Of a stretch of DNA of 64,000 bases, positions 1-10,639 are shown piece after piece. Position 1 is the first letter of the stretch, and every line of letters starts with the position of its first letter. The notes under the pieces were generated by a model. That model was not told the DNA's origin. It did no database searches and was given only the letters and a program-made list of their open reading frames with translations. The stretch comes from Azorinus chamasolen (Eukaryota > Mollusca > Bivalvia > Cardiida > Solecurtidae). The stretch covers positions 24,169,869 through 24,233,868 of the forward strand of contig OY755242.1 in assembly GCA_963576725.1 (NCBI GenBank), given 5' to 3'. Both the position numbers and the translations under genes were made by a program.

Positions 1-48
1 TATATAAGATGAGTATTCACCAAGCAATATTCCATGTTTCTCAGCCAA

Positions 49-112
49 ACCCTATATTGCTGCTATACTCATTAGAAACGTCATAGGATGCGATTCTAAT
101 GAGTAGCAGTCA
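49..112. repeat. Small hairpin relic, type K-like
   Basis: ACTCATTAGAA at 67-77 is the inverse of TTCTAATGAGT at 94-104. The AAACCCTAT start resembles the hairpins at 35.5 and 58.0 kb. No ends or target duplication can be seen. Confidence 0.4.
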
Positions 113-748
113 GATAAGGTTAGTTGGAGAAATATCAAATATATCTAAGATTTCATAAATACCCCCCTTATCTACAGATATGCGAATAAATTGTTGACTC
201 ACCCTTTTAGATCTGAGTTTTTCGAGTTTGTTTCCCATTGTCACAACGCACCAGGTAGGCAATTTAAAGTTCCTGAGAATGTCACCTGGCCTCACAAGTG
301 CATCATGGTTTTTTGTTAGTGTGCCGAATTCATAAACTAAAAGAATATGCAACAGTTGGCACAAATTACACTCTTTTGGCAAATTTGTTATAATAAAAAA
401 TAACAGTCAGGATCCAGCTGAAATATAAATTATTCCGGCGCCTTATTTTACCAGGGTCTATGTTTCAGTGACAATTTGGTCGTGTTTTGAAAAGAAATAG
501 AAACAACGGTCGGACGGACAATGTCAGTATATTCCCCAACCCCACCCAATTAATTTTTGGAATTGAACAATACAACAATTTTGCACTGGGTTTACTGGTT
601 AAATGTGATAAAAGGAAAGAACAGACCCTTTAAAATTACACGTTATATACTCTGATTGCTTCTGTTATTAAGCCCATGAACAGAACGAACTTTCGATTGG
701 TTTTACCTTTTAAGTTAGATGAATTAAATAACATTTTCTATCAACTAT
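113..748. other. Unassigned AT-rich stretch
   Basis: No convincing exon, palindrome or tandem repeat was seen here. A 90-codon minus-strand frame at 110-382 shows no domain or splice context that I recognise. Confidence 0.5.
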
Positions 749-946
749 ATACAGTGAAACCTCTAAACCGGAAGTTCAATTTAATATAAATGTCGGTCTT
801 GGAGACAAGCGGCAGCTTAATGCAGGATGAAAGTCATACAGAAAGCTCCTCTAAGAGCTCTGCGTGACTTTCACCCTGCATTAAGCAGCCACCTGCCTAA
901 AAGTATCTAAATTCTTCTCTACTAGAATTTCGGTTTAGAGATATTG
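749..946. mobile_element. Type A palindromic MITE, right end truncated
   Basis: The element starts TA|CAGTGAAACCTCTAAACC. The core palindrome runs about 808-897 with centre AAAGCTCCTCTAAGAGCT. The right arm reaches CGGTTTAGAG and then stops, so the expected final ACTGTA is missing. The missing end lies within the adjacent tandem duplication. Confidence 0.8.
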
Positions 947-1234
947 ACAACAAGAAACGAAAAAGAATTACGTACAATGATACGTGCCCACAAATGTGTA
1001 ATCCAGGTACTTTCGATTTGGTATATTTACGAACACTTTATGCACCCGTGAATAACAGCGTCTCTTAAAAGTATCTAAATTCTTCTCTACTAGAATTTCG
1101 GTTTAGAGATATTGACAACAAGAAACGAAAAAGAATTACGTACAATGATACGTGCCCACAAATGTGTAATCCAGGTACTTTCGATTTGGTATATTTACGA
1201 ACACTTTATGCACCCGTGAATAACAGCGTCTCTT
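899..1234. repeat. Exact 168-bp tandem duplication
   Basis: Positions 899-1066 and 1067-1234 read as identical. Each copy begins inside the right arm of the preceding MITE. This is either a very recent duplication or an assembly artefact. Confidence 0.9.
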
Positions 1235-1483
1235 ATACCCGCCATTAGATTACCAAGTCTGCAAAAATTATCGTCTGCTTCAATTGTTCAACACTTCCAT
1301 TTCTTTTTTTAAAAAAAACGCGATCACTAAAGTCACAAAGATTTTTATACAAGGTAGGCATAGGCACCGAGTCACGCGGCCTCTCATTCGGATTTATTTT
1401 TGAAAATGTTACATTATGCATGAAGGTCGTCTGTAGACCTTGTAGCACACCAAACCATCTCGCGCTAAGTGTGACCTATCATT

Positions 1484-1640
1484 TGCAAAACAGCTTGGAT
1501 CCTGATGAGATGCCGAGTAACTCGGTGTCTCATCAGGACCCAAGCTGTTTGACACTCAGTCAGTACATTCTCAACAGTTTAAATGAATCCAAAGTCAGTC
1601 CCTACAAAGTTCAGCAAGTTAGAGTTTAAGCAGTCTTTGT
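1484..1640. mobile_element. Type D palindromic MITE fragment
   Basis: The core at 1486-1552 reads CAGCTTGGATCCTGATGAG inward to GCCGAGTAACTCGG and back. Downstream sequence resembles that at 3090-3180. No TTAA ends remain. Confidence 0.7.
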
Positions 1641-2278
1641 TGTCCGCATGAGAACGGTTTAAACTAAGAAATATTTTCTAAGTCAAAAGTATTTACCTTA
1701 ACACTATAAAGGACAAGTCCAATAGATATGATCAAGATAAACACAAGTACATATGCACTGATAATAATATGAGCTGTCTCTTATAACGACATATAGTGCA
1801 ACGTACAAAAAGTGAACACATACATGTATGTGATTCACAACACAACGAACACAATGATCTAACTTTAAAGGCAGACAGCGGTGTTTAATGTTGCAAATAA
1901 GTATTCATTAATTGAGATATTCAGGAAACACGTGCTAAAACATCACGATTACCACTTTAAATTTGGTTATAAAATGTAACACTTTTAATGAGTATCATAT
2001 TTATCTGTTCTTTTGTCTCGGCTTAAAAAAACAAAGGCGGGAAATTCTGGCGCGAAACTAGCCCATGTCCTATAAAGTCAATAGCGAGTTTCTCAAATCT
2101 GAATCTATGGCTTATGCAAAACTTAAGAGTCGATCATCGATGAGTTTATTTTTATGAAACCTTAAATTTTATAATAATATAATGGTAATAGTAATGTTTT
2201 AGTACGCTTTGGTTTTTCTTGAAAGTAATTTTACAAAACCAAGCCCATGCTTGCCTTTAACCCTTGCCCTCTTCTATA
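1641..2278. other. Unassigned AT-rich stretch
   Basis: Nothing recognisable was seen on either strand. Confidence 0.5.
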
Positions 2279-2486
2279 TACAGTAAAACTTCGTTTATTC
2301 GAACACTAAAATACGTATTATTATCGATCTTTAAGACAGGTGGCAACTTAATGCATGGTGAAAGTCATGCAGAAAGCTCCTCTAGGAGCTTTCTGCATTA
2401 CTTTCACCATGCATTAAGCAGCCACCTGCCTAAAATGGTCTGAATTCTTCTATAACGAAAATTCGAATAATCGAGGTTTTACTGTA
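2279..2486. mobile_element. Type A MITE, intact, TA target duplication
   Basis: The element body is 2281-2484 (204 bp), CAGTAAAACTTCG...CGAGGTTTTACTG, flanked by TA. The core around 2336-2430 pairs almost completely (centre AAAGCTCCTCTAGGAGCTTT). The ends read TTTATTCGAA and TTCGAATAA, one of several terminal variants of type A in this window. Confidence 0.9.
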
Positions 2487-2594
2487 TTTTTTGAAATTTC
2501 AATACCTACTGTACACTCATGGACAGAACAGTTATAATGAAACATGGAAGGTGGAACATTGTAGCCATTTTAGAAACTACAGAAATAGATATAG

Positions 2595-2669
2595 ATTTCA
2601 TTATAGGAGCCGTCTGATCTGGGTCTATTCTGTTTGAAAATGCGTGAAAACATTATGAGGGAAAGGGTT
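2595..2669. mobile_element. Type B MITE, right half only
   Basis: It reads TATAGGAGCCGTCTGATC, then the TCTGTTTG arm, and ends ATGAGGGAAAGGGTT. The left half is decayed. Confidence 0.6.
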
Positions 2670-3024
2670 CAAGCTACCATTGACGAATAACTATTCGCTT
2701 TGCGAACATTGTTTACCCCACAAATAGCCGTTTAAGCGAGGTTACATTGTTTGTACATGAACACCCCCTTTTTTGATACGGGACAAGGAAGTGTTAGTTT
2801 CAACCTTTTACATTTTAGGCAATGATAAACTATAAATGTTGTTTGCTTGAATTCTCAAAGTAGATAGATTCTTACATGGCTTGTCAGAAACACCATCGTG
2901 TACATCAGTTTGAATGCTGATGGGACGATCAAACTCGTCTTCATCCATACTGTCTGCATACGTAGACCTGAAAGTCAGCATAAGGTAAATCCCCCACATA
3001 CTAAGCGGGACCTGACTGGTGTTT

Positions 3025-3190
3025 GCAAACAGCTTAGATCCAGATGAGACGCCGAGTTACTCGGCGTCTCATCTGAATCTAAACTGTTTGACACTGAGTC
3101 AGTATTTTCAGTAGATGCTCAAAAGCTTGAACGAATAGAAAGTCAGTTAAAAGTTAAGAAGTTCAGGGTTTGAGCAGATATGTTCAGAAT
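3025..3190. mobile_element. Type D MITE fragment
   Basis: The core is 3025-3090, GCAAACAGCTTAGATCC to GGCGTCTCATCTGAATC. Its right shoulder matches that of the copy at 1.5 kb. Confidence 0.7.
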
Positions 3191-3734
3191 AAAGGTTAAT
3201 ACGTGGAAAATCTTAAAATAGAATTTTTGGAAAAGGTGGTTATCACTTGTCAATATAAAGAAAATGTGTACAACAGGCAGTGACCCACTGGATGAAAGAA
3301 TGGTTTCGTCCATAGACACCGATCTGTCTGCCTGACCGACTTCCTGTCTGTTTGGTTTGTTCTCACTTTCCCCACATTTCTAAATTCACACCTATTAGGG
3401 TAATTGGGTCCAATTAGCAAGTGCTGCAAAATGAGACCTTACCTGTATAAAAATTAAAGGTAGCCTACCGAACATAATGCTGAAATTTTCATTATTTCAC
3501 TATTAAATAGTATAAAGATTTATTTATTTCAATATGTGCAAGGAACATGGTTACAATAGCAATACACTGGAAAAAAAATTGAAAAAAAAGAAGAAAAAAT
3601 TATCAACATTGTGATAATTAAAGAAATGCATATATTGCTTTATAGTTTTAGAAAGCGGAATGTAGTTATAGAATTTAATATAGTGATAGCAATTGTAATA
3701 AAACTAATAAACATAATACGGCATATAAGAAACA

Positions 3735-3797
3735 GAGCAGACCTTGATCAGACGGCTCTCACAGGAGCCATCTAATCTGCTTCTCTTCTGTTTGCAT
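3735..3797. mobile_element. Type B core immediately 5' of the LINE
   Basis: The hairpin AACAGAGCAGACC...TCTGTTTGC is partly decayed and has no visible ends. LINE coding sequence begins about 40 bp downstream. Confidence 0.6.
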
Positions 3798-3834
3798 AAA
3801 GTTTAAATATTAATATACTTGCATGAGGTTGAAG

Positions 3835-5940
3835 GGATCATAGTGAGAAAGAGACAGGCATTTAAAGCATGGAAGGCCGGCAAGGGAACGAAGGATGCCT
3901 ACTTGGAAGCCAAGCGTGAAGCAAGACGCACAGTGCATCATGCAAGACAAGATGCAGACAAGGCAGTCTACGAAAACTATTGACCCCAAGTCCTCAGAAG
4001 TCTTCCAACTTGCCAACCAGATGAGGAGAGAGAATGTGGATGTTGTGGGTGACAAGCCAGTGAGGAACGATGCTGGGGAAATGTCCTTGAACGAACAAGC
4101 TAAGCAACAGGCGTAGTTTGAGCACTACAAGAGGCTCCTCAATGTAGAGTTTGAGTGGGACCCTAGTCATCTGTCAGAGGAACCACCACTCGAAGGTCCA
4201 CCCATCCCAATCACCATTGAAATGGTAAAGAAGGCCATCGCCAAGATGCATCCTGGTAAAGCTCCTGGCCCATCAGGTGTAGTGGTGGAGATGATGAAAG
4301 CAGCAGGCGACGCTGGTGCCAGCATTATCCGCGACCTCGCAACAGCAATCATCCGTGATGGCAAGGTCCCAACTGACTGGGAGCAGAGCTTCATCGTCTG
4401 CCTGTACAAGGGGAAGGGTGATGCTCTGGACCGAGGGAACTACAGAGGACTGAAGCTGACAGAGCAGGCCATGAAGGTCATTGAGAGAATAATAGACAGC
4501 CACATAAGACAGGTAGTGACAATTGATGAATCCCAGTTTGGGTTTGTTCCAGGCCGAGGCACAACAGATGCCATATTTGTTGTTCGTCAGTTGCATGAAA
4601 AGTACCTGGCAGTGAATGAGAGACTCTACATAGCCTTCGTGGACTTGGAGAAAGCATTTGACAGAGTCCCCCGACAAGTAATTTGGTGGGCATTGAGAAA
4701 GCTTGGTGTTGAGGAATGGATAGTGAAACTTGTGCAGGGTATGTACGAGAATGCACGGAGTCGTGTTAGGGTTGGTGACGGTTTCAGTGACGAGTTTGAA
4801 GTGAAGGTCGGTGTGCATCAGGGCTCTGTGCTCAGCCCACTGCTCTTTATCATCGTCCTTGAGGCTTTGTCACGCGAGTTTCGAGCAGGAGTGCCCTGGG
4901 AGGATCTTTATGCCGATGATCTTGCAATTATCGCGGACTCCATGGAAGAATGTGTCAGTAGGCTGTTGATCTGGAAGGAGGCAATGGAGAGGAAGGGACT
5001 CCGAGTGAACACCGGGAAGACCAAGATCATGATCTGTGGTACAGGTCTGGACTTACTTCAAAGCTCGGGTGAGTTCCCGTGTGCCGTCTGTCGCACCGGT
5101 GTAGGTAGCAACAGTATATTCTGCAACGGTTGCAAACACTGGGTGCACAAGAAGTGCAGTGGTCTCAAGCGCCTGAAAGAGGACCCCAACTACCGCTGCT
5201 TCAGATGCCTAGGAACTGCTCGACCACTAGACGGGAGACCACAGAAGGAAGTTGTTGTGGGACCAGACAAGCTGGAGGTAGTAGCTTCCTTTTGCTACCT
5301 TGGTGACATGCTCTCTGCAGCTGGAGGATGTGAGCTTTCAACGACCACCCGTGTTAAGACCGCCTGGAAGAAGTTTAAGGAACTGCTACCTGTCCTCTCG
5401 TCCCGTCACCTGTCATACAAGACCCGCGGTAGGGTGTACAGCTTGTACGTACGCAGCGCAATGCTCCATGCCAGCGAAACATGGCCGTTGTCTAGACCAA
5501 ACCTCCTTCGCCTTCGACGAAATGACAGAGCCATGATTAGACAGATCTGCAAGGTAAAGCCAGAAGACGTGGCTACTGTCAGATCGAGCGAGTTACTGGC
5601 AAGACTTGGTATCGAGGACCTTGATGCCATCCTAAGGGAGAAGAGGTTACGCTGGTTTGGGCATGTAGAAAGATCCAACGGAGCGATCAACAATGTCTTC
5701 AACATGGAGAAACGGGGAAGACATCGGCCTGGACGGCCCAAGATGACCTGGAGAGCACAGACAGATAGAGACCGTCGTGAGTGGGGACTGCAAGAGGTTG
5801 ACCCATGTGACAGGGAAGCCTGGAGAAGATGTGTTAAATCTGCCATGCGTGCAGCGAGCCAGTTACCTGGAAGGGAGCCCACTGAAGTGGAAGATGCTCC
5901 TGCACCTGCACGTTAATCAAAAGACCGATAAGTAAGTAGT
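3835..5940 (+). mobile_element. 5'-truncated RTE-like LINE
   Basis: Coding sequence for the region upstream of the reverse transcriptase begins near 3840, so the endonuclease is missing. Two breaks are visible. A stop follows VYENY at about 3980, with continuation in another frame. An in-frame TAG at 4114-4116 sits where a tryptophan codon would fit (QQA-stop-FEHYKRLLN). From 4117 the frame stays open to 5916. The 3' flank is very short and ends in GATAAGTAAGTAG, like the short repeat tails of RTE-type elements. A type B element with a TTAA end starts at 5957. Clade assignment is inference from the protein and tail. Confidence 0.85.
4222..5916 (+). CDS. LINE reverse transcriptase with internal PHD-like zinc finger (564 aa open segment)
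   Basis: This is the polymerase part of a non-LTR retrotransposon, which copies element RNA into DNA at the target site. Visible motifs, in order: PGKAPGPSG (from about residue 11), DRGNYRGLKL (RT block 1, about 70), ESQFGFVPGRGTTDA (about 103), FVDLEKAFDRVPR (block A aspartate, about 139), GVHQGSVLSPLLF, and YADD at residues 230-233. After the palm comes a cysteine-rich insert: C287-x2-C290, C301-x2-C304, H309-x2-C312, C326-x2-C329, a C4HC3 pattern. Thumb and C-terminal sequence follows, including RWFGHVERS and RPGRPKMTW, typical of RTE-like elements. The first Met is only the first after the TAG at 4114, and the frame is open from 4117. The upstream breaks mean this copy is dead, although the RT region itself is intact. 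Confidence 0.88.
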   Translation: MVKKAIAKMHPGKAPGPSGVVVEMMKAAGDAGASIIRDLATAIIRDGKVPTDWEQSFIVCLYKGKGDALDRGNYRGLKLTEQAMKVIERIIDSHIRQVVTIDESQFGFVPGRGTTDAIFVVRQLHEKYLAVNERLYIAFVDLEKAFDRVPRQVIWWALRKLGVEEWIVKLVQGMYENARSRVRVGDGFSDEFEVKVGVHQGSVLSPLLFIIVLEALSREFRAGVPWEDLYADDLAIIADSMEECVSRLLIWKEAMERKGLRVNTGKTKIMICGTGLDLLQSSGEFPCAVCRTGVGSNSIFCNGCKHWVHKKCSGLKRLKEDPNYRCFRCLGTARPLDGRPQKEVVVGPDKLEVVASFCYLGDMLSAAGGCELSTTTRVKTAWKKFKELLPVLSSRHLSYKTRGRVYSLYVRSAMLHASETWPLSRPNLLRLRRNDRAMIRQICKVKPEDVATVRSSELLARLGIEDLDAILREKRLRWFGHVERSNGAINNVFNMEKRGRHRPGRPKMTWRAQTDRDRREWGLQEVDPCDREAWRRCVKSAMRAASQLPGREPTEVEDAPAPAR

Positions 5941-5956
5941 TGCAATTCAATGTCAT

Positions 5957-6150
5957 TTAACCCTTTACTCCATGAATAATCAAACAATAAGTAATACTGA
6001 CATGTCATAAACTGTAGATTCGGATCTGTATTTCAAAAGCGAGCAGAGCAGACTCGGTCATGATCAGACTGCCCCAATAGGAACCATATGATCTGGGTCT
6101 TCTGTGTTTGCAAAGGTGCATAAAGGCATAGTTATGCAGTAAAGGGTCAA
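5957..6150. mobile_element. Type B-like MITE, TTAA/TCAA ends
   Basis: The element starts TTAA|CCCTTTACTCCATGAATA and ends GCAGTAAAGGG|TCAA. The decayed central arms read GAGCAGAGCAGACTCGG and TCTGGGTCTTCTGTG. The right target copy has mutated to TCAA. Confidence 0.7.
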
Positions 6151-6412
6151 TATAAACGTGGGCCATGTATTATAAGCTGAATACTTATAATGTAACAATT
6201 TCAGAACACTAGATGTGCAGATTTGCTGATTAATGATCTTTATATACATTATGTATTTACTACATCACAGTTTTGCTTTATAATAAAAATTAAAATTTGC
6301 TAATATTTCATTGTATGTTAATGAATAATATCAAAATTGTATTGTGCCTTTGGGCAATTTTTTTCATCTGTGAATTTTTTAAATAATCTTCAATTTTAAC
6401 ATGTCCATTTAT
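6151..6412. other. Unassigned AT-rich stretch
   Basis: AT-rich DNA with nothing recognisable. Confidence 0.5.
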
Positions 6413-6576
6413 TTAACCCTTTCCCTCATATAAATGTGTTTTCACGCAGTTGCAAACAGAGTAGACCTAGATCAGACGACTCCTACAGGAGCCATCTGAT
6501 CAGGGTCTGCTCTGTTTGCTAATTTGTCCATGAATATTTGGTAGGTATAATAAACATAGAACAGGGGAGAGAGTTA
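6413..6576. mobile_element. Type B MITE, piggyBac-like
   Basis: TTAA|CCCTTTCCCTCATATAAA on the left and AACAGGGGAGAGAG|TTAA on the right. The central palindrome is about 6454-6522 (GCAAACAGAGTAGACC inward, centre CTCCTACAGGAG). Confidence 0.85.
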
Positions 6577-7261
6577 AAGTGAAAATTATTCATTTTATTT
6601 CACAAATTAGATAAGTGTCATGTTATTTTTCTTAATAATTCCGGAAAAAACATTATATCAGATATCTTAATATACTGCATTTACATGATCTGCATTTTCA
6701 GAATCTGAGTTAAAGATTTTGTTACAAAATAATTAAGTAAATTAGGGAAATACAATAACCATTTTCTAATTTGTGAAATAAATTTTCACAGATCAGAATA
6801 TGGTCATTATATTTTCCTAATTTTCTTAAATTCTGGTACGAAATTTTAAAGTAAAACACTTTTCTTCATACTCCATAATCTGACACAAATAAGAAAAAAT
6901 AGGAAAATACAATGGCCATTTTCTAATTTTACAAAATTTATAGTAGAACATTTCATCTTCATACTCCACAATCTGACAAAAATAAGACAAAATTTGTGAT
7001 ACACCTTTAAACTTCCAATAACACCTTTTAGTCTATTGTTACCCTACACAATAGATTCTCCAATTCTCCACACCAAACACCCCAATTACTTTACCAATTA
7101 AAAAAAAAGGGGGGAAAGTGGGAACACACCGTCTGTTTATTATGTTTGTTTAGCCTGACAGCTATCAGTTTACATATTTATTTTTATAGTGAATATCAAG
7201 TACATGTATGTGTATACATGTATCAATTAAACGTCTACCCCAGATACACATTTTAACGCTT
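6577..7261. other. Unassigned AT-rich stretch
   Basis: The phrases AGGAAAATACAATGGCCATTT and a similar version recur at about 6745 and 6905, so a diverged local duplication is likely. No gene was seen. Confidence 0.4.
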
Positions 7262-7440
7262 TTGCCACCAGAGTAAACCCCGATCAGACAGTTCCTGTCA
7301 GAACCATCTGATCAGGATATACCATATTTGCTTCATGAAATAATACAGATTTGTTTATACATTTCTGCCAAGGAAAACTTTCCATTGTTCATAATGCATG
7401 TACGCATTGTTTAAACCTTTAACCCATTCCCTCATATTGA
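7262..7440. mobile_element. Type B core and separate TTAACCC end fragment
   Basis: The core at 7262-7325 (CAGAGTAAACCCCGATCAGA...TCTGATCAGGATA) is decayed. A TTAACCCATTCCCTCATA terminus lies at about 7418-7437. Confidence 0.5.
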
Positions 7441-7479
7441 CCGTTCATGGAGTTCTGAGTTAGAGCCCGGACGAGACCA

Positions 7480-7504
7480 GATGGACGGACGGACGGACGG
7501 ACGT
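7480..7504. repeat. GGAC tetranucleotide repeat
   Basis: About five units of GACG/GGAC. The same motif occurs near 37.77 kb inside a different repeat. Confidence 0.8.
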
Positions 7505-7914
7505 ACTAACATACACCCACCTAGCGCATACATTGTGGCAACACTATGTCGAGCTGACCGCAAGCGGGCTCGACAAAAATACAGGGAAATAATACCCGAT
7601 TACAAACCCAATCTCGCTGTTAATGGCAGACGACAAGATCAGCAGATGACAAGCCATGTTTGCACTGAGCGTAACATGAATGCATTATGTGTACAACTGT
7701 ACATTAAGACATGACACGACCTTGCATTGCCTTAAAATACACTTGCAAATACAGAGGTGGTTTCCCCTCTGTTATCTAATTCGTAAATCAAAAACATTAT
7801 ATGTATGTATACACGTCTATGCGTAATATATCAAAATTAAATCAACTCTGCTTTCTCTCATGAATATTTATATAATCAATATTAATTAAAATATATTTAT
7901 GCTTGATTATTAAC

Positions 7915-8025
7915 TAATGTGCTTTTGTTCATGAGAGAATCAGATTATTTCAACAGCATACCCTGATCAGACGGCTCCCACGGGAGCATCTGATCTGGGT
8001 TCACTCTGTTTATAAAGGGTCAAAA
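7915..8025. mobile_element. Type B MITE, decayed
   Basis: The core reads CCCTGATCAGACGGCTCC, CACGGGAGCATCTGATC and then GTTCACTCTGTTT. TCATGAGAGAATCAG on its left is one shoulder, and no clear ends remain. Confidence 0.55.
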
Positions 8026-8075
8026 GTCGTATCTATGGCGGGGATATATTTTTTCAGTTTTGAAACTTGAATATC

Positions 8076-8278
8076 ACACTAAAACCTCTATATAAGGGCC
8101 ACTAAATTACATCACGTATTTTGTGTTAAAGACAGATGGCTACTTAAAGCAAGGTGAACGTAAAATAAAACGCTCCTATTGGAGCGTTCTGTTTAACTTT
8201 CACCTTGCTTTAAGCAGCCACCTGCCCTAAATACCAACTAATTAACATTTAGTGGCCGTTATAGAGAGTTTTTACAGC
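8076..8278. mobile_element. Type A MITE, TATAAGGGCC terminal variant
   Basis: Left ACTAAAACCTCTATATAAGG and right CCGTTATAGAGAGTTTTTAC. The core carries the AAAGCAAGGTGAA arm and centre ACGCTCCTATTGGAGCGT. It is the same variant as the intact copy at 38.99 kb. Both outermost ends are eroded. Confidence 0.8.
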
Positions 8279-8702
8279 ACTTGAAAACAACAGTGGTGTA
8301 ATGTATATTCTAACGAGCATGTAATGCTTCAAATGATAATTATGGTTTATGTGCACTTTTAAGACTGCGTACGCATATGGTTGCCATGGAAACATTATTT
8401 ATAGAAATGACTGAAGTTGTTGGTACATACTACATGCGTATTGGTTTTTAATAGATTAAATTTAATGCAGAATCTGAATCCGTGCCATTCTTAATCCTTC
8501 CTGAACCGTGTCCTTTTGCAAATGTGAGTGACTTCGCCAATGGTTATTTGCTATTATTCTGAACATATATAGTGAAACTGCCTAAATCGACCATATAGTA
8601 AATACCCACGGGGTCTATGGGAGCAGGGAATTGTTTGATATTGGACGAACATAATGCAGAAACCGCCTATATTGTAGGCTTCGTCCTTTATTCCCGTGTT
8701 AT

Positions 8703-8938
8703 TTAACCCATTCCCTCATAGGATATTTTTAGATACAACATGTTTTAATAAAACTACCGAAAAGGAGCATTTACTAGAGAAAAGGAAAACTTTACAATTG
8801 TATAGTTATGAAACCACTATTGTCATAAATAGAGCATTTGCTCCAATGGAGCAAATGCTCTATTTATCACACAATAGTTTAAAAAAAAATGACTTTTATC
8901 GAGGCGTAGAAAGGCGTATTTATGGAGGAAAGGGTTAA
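8703..8938. mobile_element. Type C MITE, intact, TTAA target duplication
   Basis: Body 8707-8934: TTAA|CCCATTCCCTCATAGG...TTATGGAGGAAAGGG|TTAA. The off-centre hairpin at about 8810-8880 has centre TTTGCTCCAATGGAGCAAA and arms AATAGAGCA / TGCTCTATT. Confidence 0.88.
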
Positions 8939-9049
8939 AGACAGCTCGTCCAGATCTTATTTTGGAACCCATCAATTGTTGAACATATTAAGGGGCACAT
9001 CAAACAAAATAAAATATTGGTATAAACCAATGACCTCGATGACCCAGTT

Positions 9050-9095
9050 TACAAAGCAGACCCTGATTAGAGGGCTCCTTGTCCTTTTTAATGGG
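9050..9095. mobile_element. Type B core, left arm only
   Basis: TTTACAAAGCAGACCCTGAT and AGAGGGCTCCT match one type B arm. The partner arm is gone. Confidence 0.4.
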
Positions 9096-9678
9096 CACTA
9101 TGCAAGTATAGTTTACGCTACCGTCTGTGTTAAACCGTCAGACTTATACTCATATACGGTGATCTCTGTAGACAGATTTTAATATACATGTACGTATATA
9201 GAATAGAATATTTTACAATATGTATATTTAGTTTTACGTAAATTCTTTGAAGTTAAATACTATTTAGTTTGATTCAAATATTCAGATATTGGCGGTGTAG
9301 ACGTGATAATGGATCGTATTTCTGTTGAGGTTACTGATCAGGTTCTGCACTATTAGCCATGTCCGTTTGTATTTTCACCATGTCAATGCTCCCAAGTGAA
9401 CGACTGTAAACAGTGAAGAACCTGAATATACGCCATGGTGTCAATACTCATTTTTTGACTACAAGTTTTAGGCATGTATATTCATTTGGACTAAGGATGG
9501 CGCAGAACATTGTGACATACCGGTTCACTTCACAGCAAAGAAACGACAGCTACTATAGGTTTACGAGACACCCATTGCGCATTGCAATATGATCACATGA
9601 CGGCAATGGAACGACATTCCCATGGCACACAACAGCATGGTAGCTTAATTCACTTTACGGCAAAGGAGCAGTGATTAC
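9096..9678. other. Unassigned stretch
   Basis: No gene or repeat structure was recognised. Confidence 0.4.
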
Positions 9679-9906
9679 TTTAACCTTTCCTCCATAGGTT
9701 CTTTTTAGACCCAACCTCTTTGAATAAATGTACCAAAAAGGAGCATTAACTAGAGAAAAGTAAATTTTTAGAATTTTGTAATTTGAAACCATTGTGATAA
9801 ATAGAGCATTTGCTCCTATAGGAGCAAATGCTCTATTTATCACAGTGGATTCAATTGGTGATTTTTACAGAGGCGTAGAAAGGCGTATTTTGGAGAAAAG
9901 GGTTAA
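9679..9906. mobile_element. Type C MITE, intact, TTAA target duplication
   Basis: TTAA|CCTTTCCTCCATAGG...TTTTGGAGAAAAGGG|TTAA. The hairpin centre TTTGCTCCTATAGGAGCAAA is a perfect palindrome at about 9803-9843. Very similar to the copy at 8.7 kb. Confidence 0.88.
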
Positions 9907-10044
9907 ATTCAGTTCTAAAGGTTCCTAAGGTGTGTTTTCATGAATGGCTTTTACGTGTTTGTGTTAACGCTGACACGTCTGCAAAATCTGTTGTCGGCTT
10001 CAATTGTCATTATTGCTTTTATTTACATGTTTCACACAAATTCA

Positions 10045-10115
10045 CAGCATCAAACAGCTTGGATCCTGATTACTCGTGCTACTCAATGTCTCATCTGGGT
10101 CCTAACTGTTTGCAA
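10045..10115. mobile_element. Type D MITE core, decayed
   Basis: CAAACAGCTTGGATCCTGAT on the left, and TCTCATCTGGGTCC then AACTGTTTGC on the right. The centre is degraded. Confidence 0.55.
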
Positions 10116-10302
10116 AGGTGATCACAGATTCGCCATTGGCTACACTACTGCACGATAAATCGTAACTACTCGTTTCTCTCCACGCCGGTGAGTACCGATT
10201 TTACACGATGGAATATGAATATTTGTACAAGAATTCATGACTTCAAAAATACTTATTAACATAATTTCTTATAACGGCAGACACTGTAGAATCAGATCTA
10301 TA

Positions 10303-10500
10303 TCACACCATAAGCAAACAGAGAATACCCTGATTAGAAGAATATTACAGATCCATCTGGTCTGGGTCTAATCTGTTGGCAAATGCGTTAAAAGTTGTCC
10401 AAAGAGGGAACGGATTAGACCGTTATCCCATAGAAAACAAATGTTCACGCTTTTGTCAACAGGGTGGACCTAGATCAGACGGCTGTTGTAGGAGTATTTC
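10303..10500. mobile_element. Two decayed type B fragments
   Basis: Fragment one, 10303-10385: AAGCAAACAGAGAATACCC to CTGGGTCTAATCTG. Fragment two, 10440-10498: TCAACAGGGTGGACC and AGATCAGACGGC. Confidence 0.5.
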
Positions 10501-10639
10501 TGGCGAAACAATAAATGCTCTGTTTGTTTATTAAACTAGAGCTATCACTAAAGGTGATTAATACCCCAACCCGCCACCTTGTCACAAGATTCATTGACTT
10601 CAATACAATATACAACAATTCAATAGCTCAATAATCCTT

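Noticed and set aside
4273..4818. 181-codon minus-strand frame opposite the LINE
   Set aside because: It is the antisense shadow of the reverse-transcriptase frame.
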